Assembly (NCBI RefSeq): GCF_040782645.1
Contig: NZ_CP160403.1
Span: 5,677,001 to 5,741,000 of the forward strand
Reading direction: 5' to 3'
Source: Streptomyces sp. HUAS ZL42
Lineage (GTDB): Bacteria > Actinomycetota > Actinomycetes > Streptomycetales > Streptomycetaceae
Length of the DNA stretch: 64,000 nucleotides
Part shown: positions 1 to 7,951 of the stretch, piece by piece
Numbering within the stretch: the stretch's first letter is position 1
How the letters are laid out: the number at the start of each line of letters is the position of its first letter
The notes under the pieces: model-generated
What the model was told of the DNA's origin: nothing
The model's input: the letters and a program-made list of their open reading frames with translations, nothing else
The model's database searches: none
Made by a program: the position numbers and the translations under genes

Positions 1-44
1 GCGGAACCACTAAGACCACTTCTTTGCAGCATCCGGAGACAACG

Positions 45-1433
45 GTGCAATTCCACGACTCGATGATCAGCCTCGTCGGCAACACCCCGCTGGTGAGGCT
101 CAACAGCGTGACCAAGGGCATCCGGGCGACCGTCCTGGCCAAGGTGGAGTACTTCAACCCGGGCGGCTCCGTGAAGGACCGCATCGCCCTGCGCATGATC
201 GAGGCGGCAGAGCAGAGCGGCGAACTCAAGCCCGGTGGCACCATCGTCGAGCCGACCAGCGGGAACACCGGTGTCGGGCTCGCGATCGTGGCTCAGCAGA
301 AGGGGTACAAGTGCATCTTCGTGTGCCCCGACAAGGTCAGCACCGACAAGATCAACGTGCTGCGCGCCTACGGCGCCGAGGTGGTCGTATGCCCGACTGC
401 CGTGGACCCCGAGCACCCCGACTCCTACTACAACGTCTCCGACCGGCTCGTCCGCGAGACCCCGGGCGCCTGGAAGCCCGACCAGTACTCCAACCCCAAC
501 AACCCGCTCTCCCACTACCACTCCACCGGCCCCGAGCTGTGGGAGCAGACGGAGGGGAAGATCACTCATTTCGTCGCGGGCGTGGGGACCGGCGGCACCA
601 TCTCCGGGACCGGCCGTTACCTGAAGGACGTCAGCGACGGGCGGGTCCAGGTCGTCGGCGCCGACCCCGAGGGGTCCGTGTACTCCGGCGGGTCCGGGCG
701 GCCGTACCTCGTCGAGGGTGTCGGTGAGGACTTCTGGCCGACCGCGTACGACCGGACCGTGGCCGACGAGATCGTCGCCGTGTCCGACAAGGACTCCTTC
801 CAGATGACCCGCCGGCTGGCCAAGGAGGAGGGCCTGCTGGTGGGCGGCTCCTGCGGGATGGCCGTCGTGGCGGCGCTGCGGGTCGCCGAGCGGCTCGGGC
901 CCGACGACGTCGTGGTCGTCCTCCTTCCGGACAGCGGGCGCGGCTACCTCAGCAAGATCTTCAACGACGAGTGGATGGCCGACTACGGCTTCCTCGAGGA
1001 CGAGGGCCCGAGCGCGCGCGTCGGCGACGTCCTCAACGACAAGGAGCACGGCGCCATGCCGTCCCTCGTCCACATGCACCCGGACGAAACCGTCGGCCAG
1101 GCCATCGAGGTGCTGCGCGAGTACGGCGTCTCGCAGATGCCGGTCGTGAAGCCGGGCGCCGGTCACCCCGACGTCATGGCGGCGGAGGTCGTCGGGTCGG
1201 TCGTGGAGCGGGAGCTGCTGGACGCCCTGTTCAGCAGGACCGCCTCCCTGGACGACCCGCTGGAGAAGCACATGTCGGCCCCGCTGCCGCAGGTCGGCTC
1301 CGGTGAACCGGTCGCGGACCTGATGTCGGTGCTGGGCACCGCGGACGCGGCCATCGTCCTCGTCGAGGGCAAGCCGACCGGTGTGGTCAGCCGGCAGGAC
1401 CTGCTGGCCTTCCTCGCCAAGGGCGCGAAGTGA
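45..1433 (+). CDS. cbs: Cystathionine beta-synthase
   Basis: Pyridoxal-phosphate enzyme that condenses serine (or an activated serine) with homocysteine to give cystathionine, in cytosolic transsulfuration. The 462-residue protein has a fold-II PLP domain (about residues 1-320) with VGNTPLVRL and the PLP lysine K44 in NPGGSVKDR, a glycine-rich phosphate loop (GVGTGGTISGTG), and a C-terminal pair of CBS (Bateman) motifs (about 335-460) that usually bind adenosyl ligands. The N-terminal heme region of animal enzymes is absent, as in other bacteria. I chose the GTG at 45 because GGAG lies six bases upstream. An in-frame TTG at 24 is possible. A single-domain cysteine synthase is unlikely because of the CBS tail. 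Confidence 0.93.
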   Translation: MQFHDSMISLVGNTPLVRLNSVTKGIRATVLAKVEYFNPGGSVKDRIALRMIEAAEQSGELKPGGTIVEPTSGNTGVGLAIVAQQKGYKCIFVCPDKVSTDKINVLRAYGAEVVVCPTAVDPEHPDSYYNVSDRLVRETPGAWKPDQYSNPNNPLSHYHSTGPELWEQTEGKITHFVAGVGTGGTISGTGRYLKDVSDGRVQVVGADPEGSVYSGGSGRPYLVEGVGEDFWPTAYDRTVADEIVAVSDKDSFQMTRRLAKEEGLLVGGSCGMAVVAALRVAERLGPDDVVVVLLPDSGRGYLSKIFNDEWMADYGFLEDEGPSARVGDVLNDKEHGAMPSLVHMHPDETVGQAIEVLREYGVSQMPVVKPGAGHPDVMAAEVVGSVVERELLDALFSRTASLDDPLEKHMSAPLPQVGSGEPVADLMSVLGTADAAIVLVEGKPTGVVSRQDLLAFLAKGAK

Positions 1434-1813
1434 CGGGAAACGTCCGGTGAACGGCCCGTGACGGCGCCGAACTTGCGGTTGCCCACCGCAGTGGTGGACT
1501 TCGCGGAAGTGGTACGAGCGTGTCACGTCCACGCAGCACACGCTTAACACGGGTCCGGCACATTAGTGGGTGTCGGCAGGGCGGGAGCGGCTCCCCGCCC
1601 GGGCCGGCAAACCGAACGGCGTCAAGGACCTCCGGAGCGGCTCCCGGACCTCCATGGACGCCACGGACGCGCAAGCCCGGCCCTGACCCGGCCCGCGTCC
1701 CTCGCGGGGACCGCCGTCGTCCCGCCCCCCGGCAACGGGGGTGCGGCGGTCCCCGCGCATATTCTTTCCGGGGGACGACAGCGGACGCAGGCAGCCCGGT
1801 GGTTGCGGACCTG
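1434..1813. other. Intergenic region between convergent genes
   Basis: About 380 bases between the ends of two convergent genes. I see no convincing coding frame and no strong terminator hairpin. The short open frames here are high-GC artefacts. Confidence 0.5.
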
Positions 1814-2260
1814 TCAGTCCTCCCACTCACCGTCCCGCGACGCCTTGCGGCGGCCGCGGAAGAGGCCCGGGTTGCTGCGGGCGGCCTGGAACGCGTTGAC
1901 GCCGACGATGCCCGCCCAGGCCACGAGCAGGCCGGGGAGGTGGGCGACTCCGCCGCCGATCGCGGACAGGGGGATCGCCAGCACGAGCGAGACGATGCCG
2001 AAGCCGAAGCGCTCGCCCCAGGAGTCGGTGGCCTTCGACGACCGGGAGCCCCGGGCCACGACCATCTGCTGCTCGGCCAGCTGCCGACGTACCCGGCGCT
2101 CTACCGCGCCGTCGATGCGCTGGTCAACCTTCTCCAGGAACGAGTCGACCAGTGCGGACTCGTACTCCTCACCGAGCTCCCTGCGGGCCTGCAGGGTGGC
2201 GTTGAGTTCCTTCTTGAGTTCGGTGTCCCGCGCGTCCATCCCGGTCTCCATTCCCGTCAT
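1814..2260 (-). CDS. Small membrane protein with coiled-coil N-terminus
   Basis: 148-residue protein. The first ~75 residues are charged and helical (KKELNATLQARRELGEEYES), followed by two hydrophobic segments (about 90-125) separated by a Gly-rich turn, and a basic tail ending in GEWED. It looks like a cytoplasmic helical domain tethered to the membrane. I cannot assign a function. Three in-frame ATG codons lie within the first eight residues, and the third (MDARDTEL) is a plausible alternative start. It is convergent with cystathionine beta-synthase. Confidence 0.75.
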   Translation of the reverse strand: MTGMETGMDARDTELKKELNATLQARRELGEEYESALVDSFLEKVDQRIDGAVERRVRRQLAEQQMVVARGSRSSKATDSWGERFGFGIVSLVLAIPLSAIGGGVAHLPGLLVAWAGIVGVNAFQAARSNPGLFRGRRKASRDGEWED

Positions 2261-2556
2261 GGAGTCCCACGTTAGGGAGGCGGGCCTGCCTCCGCACTGG
2301 GGTTAGCCCCCCTGTTCGTCGCCGTCCTGGAGGGGCCGCGGAGCCTCCGGGCCGGCAGGCTCACGTCAGTCCTGCGTCAAGGTCGACGCGAAAGGCGTCA
2401 GTAACGCATCAAGGGAGGACCGGTTCGCGGCCCGCTTCCCCAGCCTCGTCCTCATGCGACGGCGCACCCCACGAAAACGGGCGAAGCCGGTCCCCACGCC
2501 GGTACGGGGCGGCCAGGGAGCCGCACGGACAACTGCACACCGCCGCCGTCAGGTCC

Positions 2557-2935
2557 GTGCCGGAGCCGGTGCCAACCCCCTTCGTCTGGGCGGCCGCCTT
2601 CGTCGGCTGCTTCCTGCTGGTGGCGGTACTCGGTGCGGTCGGCGGTCTGTCCGGTTCGTCCGTCGTGCTGGGCGCGCAGTGCGGGCCGGCGGTGCTGCTC
2701 GGCCTGACCGCCCGCTTTCGTGCGGCTCCCGGTGTCGCCCTGGTGTGCCGGCTGTTCCTCAACGGCTACGCCGTGGCGCCACGCGGGGAGCCCGCCTGGC
2801 AGGGCCATCCGGATGTCGCCCGGATCGTGCTGCTGTTCGCTGCCGCGTCTCTCGGCACGGTCATCGCGCGAATCGCCGACGCGGTCGGGGCTCAACCGCA
2901 TCGCGCCTGGCCGGAGGCCAGGGTCGGACAGCTGA
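2557..2935 (+). pseudogene. Small integral membrane protein gene with a probable single-base frameshift
   Basis: From GTG 2557 the frame reads as an integral membrane protein with four hydrophobic stretches (FVWAAAFVGCFLLVAVLG, then VLGAQCGPAVLLGL, then the motif LFLNGYAVAPRGE, then VLLFAAASLGTVIARIADAV). After that the frame loses sense and runs on into the next gene out of register. Removing one G from the GGGG run at 2887-2890 continues as GLNRIAPGRRPGSDS and stops at 2935. That gives a protein of about 125 residues, the length I recall for this streptomycete family. It is either a recent pseudogene or a sequencing error. Function unknown. Confidence 0.5.
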
Positions 2936-3175
2936 GGCCATCCACTCGGGGCGGTGGACCTTGCCCGACTGTGGCGAGCTGCGCCTTCCTCGCGGACGAG
3001 GGCGCGGGCCATCTCGGGGGTGCGTTGCCGGGTTCCGGCAACATCGGTGGCTCCGTGGTGCCCGTAAGCGATCTGTCTGAGACGCATCAAGGGCAGGTAA
3101 GGTTCCCCCTGGTGTGCCGGGAAGCCTGGTCGGCGAGCAAGGGACAAGTCTCTCTTCCGATCGGGGGTGGCCGCC

Positions 3176-4411
3176 ATGGTGCTCGTGGTGGTGTTCGGTG
3201 CCGCACTGTTGGTGGCGGTGCTGCTTTCGGGCCTGGCGGCGCGGACGGTTCTCTCCACGTCCTTCCTCTTCCTGGTCGGCGGGGCACTGGTCAGCGACGG
3301 GTTCCTCGGGCTGATCCACATCACGCCGGACAGCGAGATCGTGTCCGTCACAGCCGACCTGGCGCTGTTCGCGGTGCTGTTCACCGACGGCATGCACGTG
3401 TCCCTGCCCAAGCTGCGCGCCAACTGGAAGAACCCGGCTCGCGCCCTTGGCCTGGGCATGCCGCTCGCGTTCGTCTTCATGGCCCTGGTCACCCATTACC
3501 TGGTGGGCCTGGACTGGACGACGTCCTTCCTGGTCGGAGCGGTCCTCGCGCCGACCGACCCGGTGTTCGCGTCGGCGATCGTCGGGCGCGCCGAAGTCCC
3601 TGCCAAGCTGCGGCAACTGCTGAACGTGGAGAGCGGCATCAACGACGGGCTCGCCCTGCCTGTGGTCCTGATGCTGATCGCGGCCGCCGGACCGACCGCA
3701 CACAGCGCGGAGGCATCGCCGGGCAGGATCGCGCTCGAGCTGCTGCTCGGCCTGGTCTTCGGCGTCGTACTGCCCCTGCTGGTCAACGGTCTCGTACGCT
3801 TCCGGCTGCTGGGCGCGGAGCCGAAACTGCAGCCGCTGCTGCCGCTGGCCACCGGGATCATCCTGTACGCGACCTGCCACCTCACCCATGCCAACCCCTA
3901 CCTCGCCGCCTTCTCGGCGGGCGCGGCCCTGGCACACGTCTCACCGGAGGCGAAGACGTCCTTCGAACCGCTCGGCGAGGCGTTGGCGGAGCTGGCGAAG
4001 TTCGCGGCGCTTCTGGTGTTCGGGGCGCTACTGACCCCGCAGCTGTTCGGTGATCTGTCCTTCGGCGGCTACCTGGCGGTGGTTCTCGCCATCGTCCTCA
4101 TCCGCCCCGCCTCGTTGCTGCTCTCGTTGCTCGGCACGACGATCTCCCGCAAGGAGAAGCTGGTGGCGGCCTGGTTCGGCCCGAAGGGCTTCGCCTCGGT
4201 GGTCTACGGCCTGCTCGTGCTGCAGTCCGGCATCCCGCAGGCCGAGGGGGCGTTCACCCTCATCGCGGTCTGCATCGCCTTGTCGATCATCGCGCACAGC
4301 TCCACCGACGTACCGATCGCTCGCATGTTCCGTGTCGAGGACCTCGCCGGTGTGCCCGGAGCCGACGAAACGCCCCGAACCACCGAGGAGGCCGACCGTG
4401 TCGGCGCGTGA
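3176..4411 (+). CDS. CPA1-family Na+(K+)/H+ antiporter
   Basis: 411-residue polytopic membrane protein with about 12 hydrophobic segments, of the NhaP/CPA1 cation:proton antiporter type. Family motifs include LAPTDPVFASAIVGR (about residues 122-136) and NVESGINDGLALP, which carries the conserved Asn-Asp ion-binding pair. Likely role: Na+ or K+ extrusion, with a part in pH and salt tolerance. ATG 3176 is preceded by GGGGG with eight bases of spacing; a GTG at 3167 overlaps that site and is less likely. The gene ends inside the next reading frame (14-base overlap with 4398-4715), suggesting an operon with the following transporter. Confidence 0.9.
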   Translation: MVLVVVFGAALLVAVLLSGLAARTVLSTSFLFLVGGALVSDGFLGLIHITPDSEIVSVTADLALFAVLFTDGMHVSLPKLRANWKNPARALGLGMPLAFVFMALVTHYLVGLDWTTSFLVGAVLAPTDPVFASAIVGRAEVPAKLRQLLNVESGINDGLALPVVLMLIAAAGPTAHSAEASPGRIALELLLGLVFGVVLPLLVNGLVRFRLLGAEPKLQPLLPLATGIILYATCHLTHANPYLAAFSAGAALAHVSPEAKTSFEPLGEALAELAKFAALLVFGALLTPQLFGDLSFGGYLAVVLAIVLIRPASLLLSLLGTTISRKEKLVAAWFGPKGFASVVYGLLVLQSGIPQAEGAFTLIAVCIALSIIAHSSTDVPIARMFRVEDLAGVPGADETPRTTEEADRVGA

Positions 4412-4715
4412 GGTCGTCGACCACGACGGACAGTCCTGCTCCGCGGTGTCCACACCGCGGAGCAGGGGACGGCTCCTGCCCACGTCCGCACCGGCGGACC
4501 TCGTTTTCGCCGCCGGATTCGGCGGCCAGGGCCTCGAACACCGCGTCCGGCCGCCGACGGTCGGGCCGGTCGCGAGCGTCACGCACATCGCGGCCCTCAT
4601 GGCCCGCACCCACGCTCCGTTGGTGGCCGTCGTCGAACGCGACGGCCACCGGACCCTGCTCACGGGTGCCGTCACGGCCGCCCGTCTGATGGAACGACTT
4701 CTCGGAGGACCGTGA
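4398..4715 (+). pseudogene. N-terminally truncated CBS-domain protein (second CBS motif only)
   Basis: 105 codons from GTG 4398. The second half (HIAALMARTHAPLVAVVER, then LLTGAVTAARLMERLL) closely resembles the second CBS motif of the intact CBS-pair protein at 14974-15465. The first ~40 residues resemble nothing in that protein and the first CBS motif is missing. The gene overlaps the antiporter upstream and shares GTGA (4712-4715) with the SLC13-type transporter downstream, so it may survive as a translational coupler. It may be a decayed regulator of the next transporter, since CBS proteins often sit beside transporters. A functional half-Bateman protein that dimerises cannot be excluded. 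Confidence 0.55.
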
Positions 4716-6010
4716 ACGACTGGCAGAGCTGGGCGGCGGTCGTCGTCTTCGTCGGCGCGTACGCCCTGATCATCAGCGAGAAGATCCACCGCGTGGCCGT
4801 CGCGCTCGGTGGCGCGGGTCTGATGCTGGCGATCGGCGCGACCGACGACAAGTCGGCGTTCTACTCCGAGCACAGCGGCGTCGACTGGAACGTCATCTTC
4901 CTGCTCATGGGCATGATGATGATCGTCGGCGTGCTGAAGAAGACCGGCATGTTCGAGTACCTGGCGATCTGGTCGGTGAAGCGGGCCAGGGCGAAGCCGT
5001 TCCGGGTGATGGCCATGCTGGTCGTGATCACGGCGGTGGCCTCGGCCCTGCTGGACAACGTCACCACGGTGCTGCTCATCGCGCCGGTCACGCTGCTGGT
5101 CTGCGAGCGGCTCGCCCTGCCCGTCGCCCCGTTCCTGATCGCCGAGGTCATGGCGTCGAACATCGGTGGCACGGCGACCCTGGTCGGTGACCCGCCGAAC
5201 ATCATCATCGCCAGCCGGGCCGGGCTGACCTTCAACGCCTTCCTGGTCCACCTGGCACCGATCGTGCTGGTCCTGGTGATCGCCCTGCTCGCGCTGTGCC
5301 GGGTGATGTTCCGCAAGTCCTTCGTGTACGACGATGACCGGGCCGCCGAGATCATGGCGCTGGAGGAACGCGAGGCGATCAAGGACCCGCGGCTGCTCGT
5401 CCAGGGCCTGGTCGTCCTGGCGCTGGTGGTCGCGGGCTTCGTCCTCCACCCGGTGCTGCACTACGAGCCCAGCGTCGTCGCCCTGCTCGGCGCCGGGCTG
5501 CTCATCGCCGTCTCCACGGCCGAGACCCGCGAGGTCCTGCAAGAGGTGGAGTGGCCCACTCTGGCCTTCTTCGCCGGCCTCTTCATCATGATCGGCGGCC
5601 TGATCGAGACCGGTGTGATCGGCGAGATCTCCAAGGGCCTGGCCGACGCGATCGGCGACAACGAGCTCGGCGGCTCCATGACCCTGCTGAGCGCCTCCGC
5701 GGTCCTGTCCGGCATCGTCGACAACATCCCCTACGTCGCCACGATGGCCCCCATCACCAGCGACCTCGTCCACAACATGGGCGGCGACAGCGACCACGTC
5801 ATGTGGTGGGCCCTCGCCCTCGGCGCCGACCTGGGCGGCAACGCCACCGCCATCGGCGCCAGCGCCAACGTCGTCGTGCTCGGCATCGCCGAACGCAACC
5901 GCCAGCCCATCTCCTTCTGGCAGTTCACCAAGTACGGCATGGTCGTCACGGGCGTCACCGTGGCCCTCGCGCTCGGCTACGTGTGGCTGCGCTACTTCGC
6001 GCTCGGCTGA
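4712..6010 (+). CDS. SLC13/ArsB-NhaD-type ion transporter
   Basis: 432-residue permease with about 11-12 membrane segments. Two pseudo-symmetric halves each contain the family's conserved turn: SALLDNVTTVLLIAPV with NIGGTATLVGDPPN in the N-terminal half, and SGIVDNIPYVATMAPI with LGADLGGNATAIGASANV in the C-terminal half. These motifs typify the ion-transporter superfamily that includes ArsB, NhaD and P-protein permeases. Substrate (arsenite, Na+/H+ or an organic anion) cannot be told from sequence. There is no ArsR, ArsC or ArsA nearby, so a cation or anion homeostasis role beside the CPA1 antiporter seems more likely than arsenic resistance. GTG 4712 is translationally coupled to the preceding gene. 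Confidence 0.85.
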   Translation: MNDWQSWAAVVVFVGAYALIISEKIHRVAVALGGAGLMLAIGATDDKSAFYSEHSGVDWNVIFLLMGMMMIVGVLKKTGMFEYLAIWSVKRARAKPFRVMAMLVVITAVASALLDNVTTVLLIAPVTLLVCERLALPVAPFLIAEVMASNIGGTATLVGDPPNIIIASRAGLTFNAFLVHLAPIVLVLVIALLALCRVMFRKSFVYDDDRAAEIMALEEREAIKDPRLLVQGLVVLALVVAGFVLHPVLHYEPSVVALLGAGLLIAVSTAETREVLQEVEWPTLAFFAGLFIMIGGLIETGVIGEISKGLADAIGDNELGGSMTLLSASAVLSGIVDNIPYVATMAPITSDLVHNMGGDSDHVMWWALALGADLGGNATAIGASANVVVLGIAERNRQPISFWQFTKYGMVVTGVTVALALGYVWLRYFALG

Positions 6011-6053
6011 CGCACCCGGGCGGGCCGGACCTCGCCCAGCGGGCTGCCGGCCG

Positions 6054-7115
6054 TCACACCTCGTCCTCGGGCCACCCGAGGAGCCTGGCCCCGATCACCG
6101 CCGTCTGCAGGGTGTAGCGGTTGACGGGATCGCCCGGGTCGGCGCCGGTGAGCTTGTGAATGCGGTCCAGACGGTAGGTGAAGGCCCGCACGCTCAGGTT
6201 CAGGCGCCGGGCCGCCTCGGCGGCGACGCAGCCGGAGTCGAAGTACGCCGTGAGCGTCTCGACGAGGGGGCGGGCGCCGCCGCGTGCGCTCTGCAGCGGG
6301 CCGAGGGTGTTGCTGACGAGGTCGGCCATGGCCTGCCGGTCACGGGTCAGGACCGGGTAGACGAGAAGGTCGGCCGAGCGCAGCACCGGTTCGTGGATCT
6401 GCAGCCGAGCCGCCAGGTCGAGGGCGTTGAGGGCCTCTTCGTAGGAGTGGACGACTCCGCCCGCACCCGGGTGCGGGCGCCCGATGGCGACTTGGCCGCC
6501 CTCGGTGGCGGCGTACGCCTGCTTGGCGAAGAACGCCAGCACGTCGTCCTGATCCCCTGGCGCGATGCAGATCAGCCGGCCGTCCTTGGTGGTGAGCAGA
6601 ATGCGCCGCTCGCCGAACCGGCCCACCACGGCACTCTCCACCTGCCGCGTGGCCGGATCGGTCTCCTCGACCGGCCTGCCACCCTGAGCGACGGCGACGG
6701 CGTGGGCACGCGAGAGCAGCAGCCCGAAACGTTCGGCCCGTTCGGACAGGCGGCCCAGATCGCTGCGGCCGTAGAGCAGGTCGTCGATGAATTCCCGGCG
6801 CACCGCCTCCTCCTGCCGTACGGCGAGTTGCTGTGCTCGCTCGTGGCCTTCGGCGAAGGCGTCGATCGCCTGCTCGACGGCGGCGAGCGCGCGATCACCC
6901 GCGGCGGCGGAGAGGACCGGCCAGATGCCCCGGGCCGTGGCCAGGTGCCGGCGAACGACGGCCCGCAGCCCGAAGCCGGCCTCGGCGGCGCGTTCCCCCC
7001 GCGTCCGCAGGAACTCCAACTCGTCCCGGGTGAGGCGGCGACCCGTCGCACACACCTCGGTCAGTATCTGGGCATACCCCTCCAGATACTCGTCGGGAAC
7101 CTCCCGCCCTGTCAC
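6054..7115 (-). CDS. PucR/CdaR-type transcriptional regulator
   Basis: 353-residue regulator. The C-terminal ~70 residues (TLTAYFDSGCVAAEAARRLNLSVRAFTYRLDRI..., about 285-345) form the PucR-type helix-turn-helix. The central region resembles the GGDEF-like sensory region of this class, and the N-terminal ~150 residues are helical (RsbRD_N/PucR-N-like). I chose GTG 7115 because GGGAGGACGC sits directly upstream; a longer start at 7172 adds a basic stretch without a clear ribosome site. The gene is convergent with the SLC13-type transporter and divergent from the flotillin operon, so it is a good candidate regulator of that operon. A near-perfect 16-bp palindrome lies in its upstream region (7238-7253). 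Confidence 0.85.
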   Translation of the reverse strand: MTGREVPDEYLEGYAQILTEVCATGRRLTRDELEFLRTRGERAAEAGFGLRAVVRRHLATARGIWPVLSAAAGDRALAAVEQAIDAFAEGHERAQQLAVRQEEAVRREFIDDLLYGRSDLGRLSERAERFGLLLSRAHAVAVAQGGRPVEETDPATRQVESAVVGRFGERRILLTTKDGRLICIAPGDQDDVLAFFAKQAYAATEGGQVAIGRPHPGAGGVVHSYEEALNALDLAARLQIHEPVLRSADLLVYPVLTRDRQAMADLVSNTLGPLQSARGGARPLVETLTAYFDSGCVAAEAARRLNLSVRAFTYRLDRIHKLTGADPGDPVNRYTLQTAVIGARLLGWPEDEV

Positions 7116-7237
7116 GCGTCCTCCCGTGTCCTTGGCGTTCTGCCGGCGCGTTTTGCGTTGCAGGCTGAACAAGACTGGCAGATCCGGGGCAGGCCACGGG
7201 GGCCGGGAGCGAGCCGTCGCGACCGGAACTGATCATG

Positions 7238-7253
7238 CCGAACCATGGTCCGG
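7238..7253. promoter_or_regulatory. Palindromic candidate operator between PucR-type gene and flotillin operon
   Basis: CCGAACCATGGTCCGG is symmetrical apart from one mismatched pair. It sits about 120 bases upstream of the regulator's GTG and 140 bases upstream of the NfeD-like gene. This is a plausible binding site for the divergently transcribed regulator, by inference only. Confidence 0.3.
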
Positions 7254-7395
7254 TACCCGCAGCGATGTGTCGCCGCCCGGCATCAAGCAGGCGTCAAGAC
7301 TGCCGGGGCACGGCAATGCGTCCGAGAGCATGACCGGTTCAAGATGGCGGGGGAAGAGACAGGGCATTCGAGAACTCGGTTCGGGGGGCGAGGAC

Positions 7396-7830
7396 ATGGG
7401 ACAGGTCGTCGGCGCCGCCGCGCGGTTCCCCACCGTCACCTTCACTTCGGCCCTGGTGGTCGTGCTCGGTTTCTGGCTGCTGGTCCTGCTGGGCCGCGCC
7501 GGTGTGCGCGACTTCGACGTCGACGCCCCCTCGTTGGTCGGCTCTCTCGGCGGGATGCCGGTCGCCGTCGCGGGATCCGTGGTGGTCACGAGCGCCTGGC
7601 TCGTCAGCCTCACGGGAACGGTGCTGATGGACCTGGCACGCTTGTCAGGTCCCGGTGATGCCGCGGCCAGGGTCGCGCTGCTCTCCCTGTCCGCACTGAC
7701 AGCCTGGCCGGTGACACGAAGGTGCGCTGCCCCTCTCGTCCGGCTGTTCCCGAGCCGGCCCGGGCCGCACCGGCAGGCCGCGCCGGGCAGCGCGCCGTAC
7801 GACCCCGGCAGTCCCGGCGCCGGCGGCTGA
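7396..7830 (+). CDS. NfeD/YqiJ-like membrane protein lacking the OB-fold domain
   Basis: 144-residue protein with an N-terminal membrane segment (FTSALVVVLGFWLLVLLG) and two more hydrophobic segments (about 55-80 and 90-115), then a Pro/Ser/Gly tail. The streptomycete proteins I know in this position, immediately upstream of a YqiK-type flotillin, are about 200 residues long and end in a soluble OB-fold domain. That domain is missing here, and only 121 bases separate the stop from the flotillin start, too few to hold it. ATG 7396 follows a GGGGGGCGAGGA site. It is probably co-transcribed with the flotillin and may still act as a membrane partner. Confidence 0.65.
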   Translation: MGQVVGAAARFPTVTFTSALVVVLGFWLLVLLGRAGVRDFDVDAPSLVGSLGGMPVAVAGSVVVTSAWLVSLTGTVLMDLARLSGPGDAAARVALLSLSALTAWPVTRRCAAPLVRLFPSRPGPHRQAAPGSAPYDPGSPGAGG

Positions 7831-7951
7831 GCCGCCCACAGGTCCCACCGCGCCGCCCGAGCTCTCACGCGCATCTCGCCCGCCCGCAGCCGAGCGGGCC
7901 GTCTCGCCTCCCGTCGAGGCGTCAACTCCTCGCAGACTTCAAGGACTTCGT

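Noticed and set aside
1..44. End of an upstream gene
   Set aside because: The 44 bases are too few to assign; they only supply the ribosome site for the first gene.
2936..4053. Continuation of the 2557 frame into the antiporter gene as one large protein
   Set aside because: Residue composition turns into an Arg/Gly/Pro-rich shadow after about 2890, while the antiporter frame has clear family motifs.
4712..6010. Arsenite efflux (arsB) operon
   Set aside because: No arsR, arsC or arsA is near and the motifs fit the wider SLC13/NhaD superfamily equally well.
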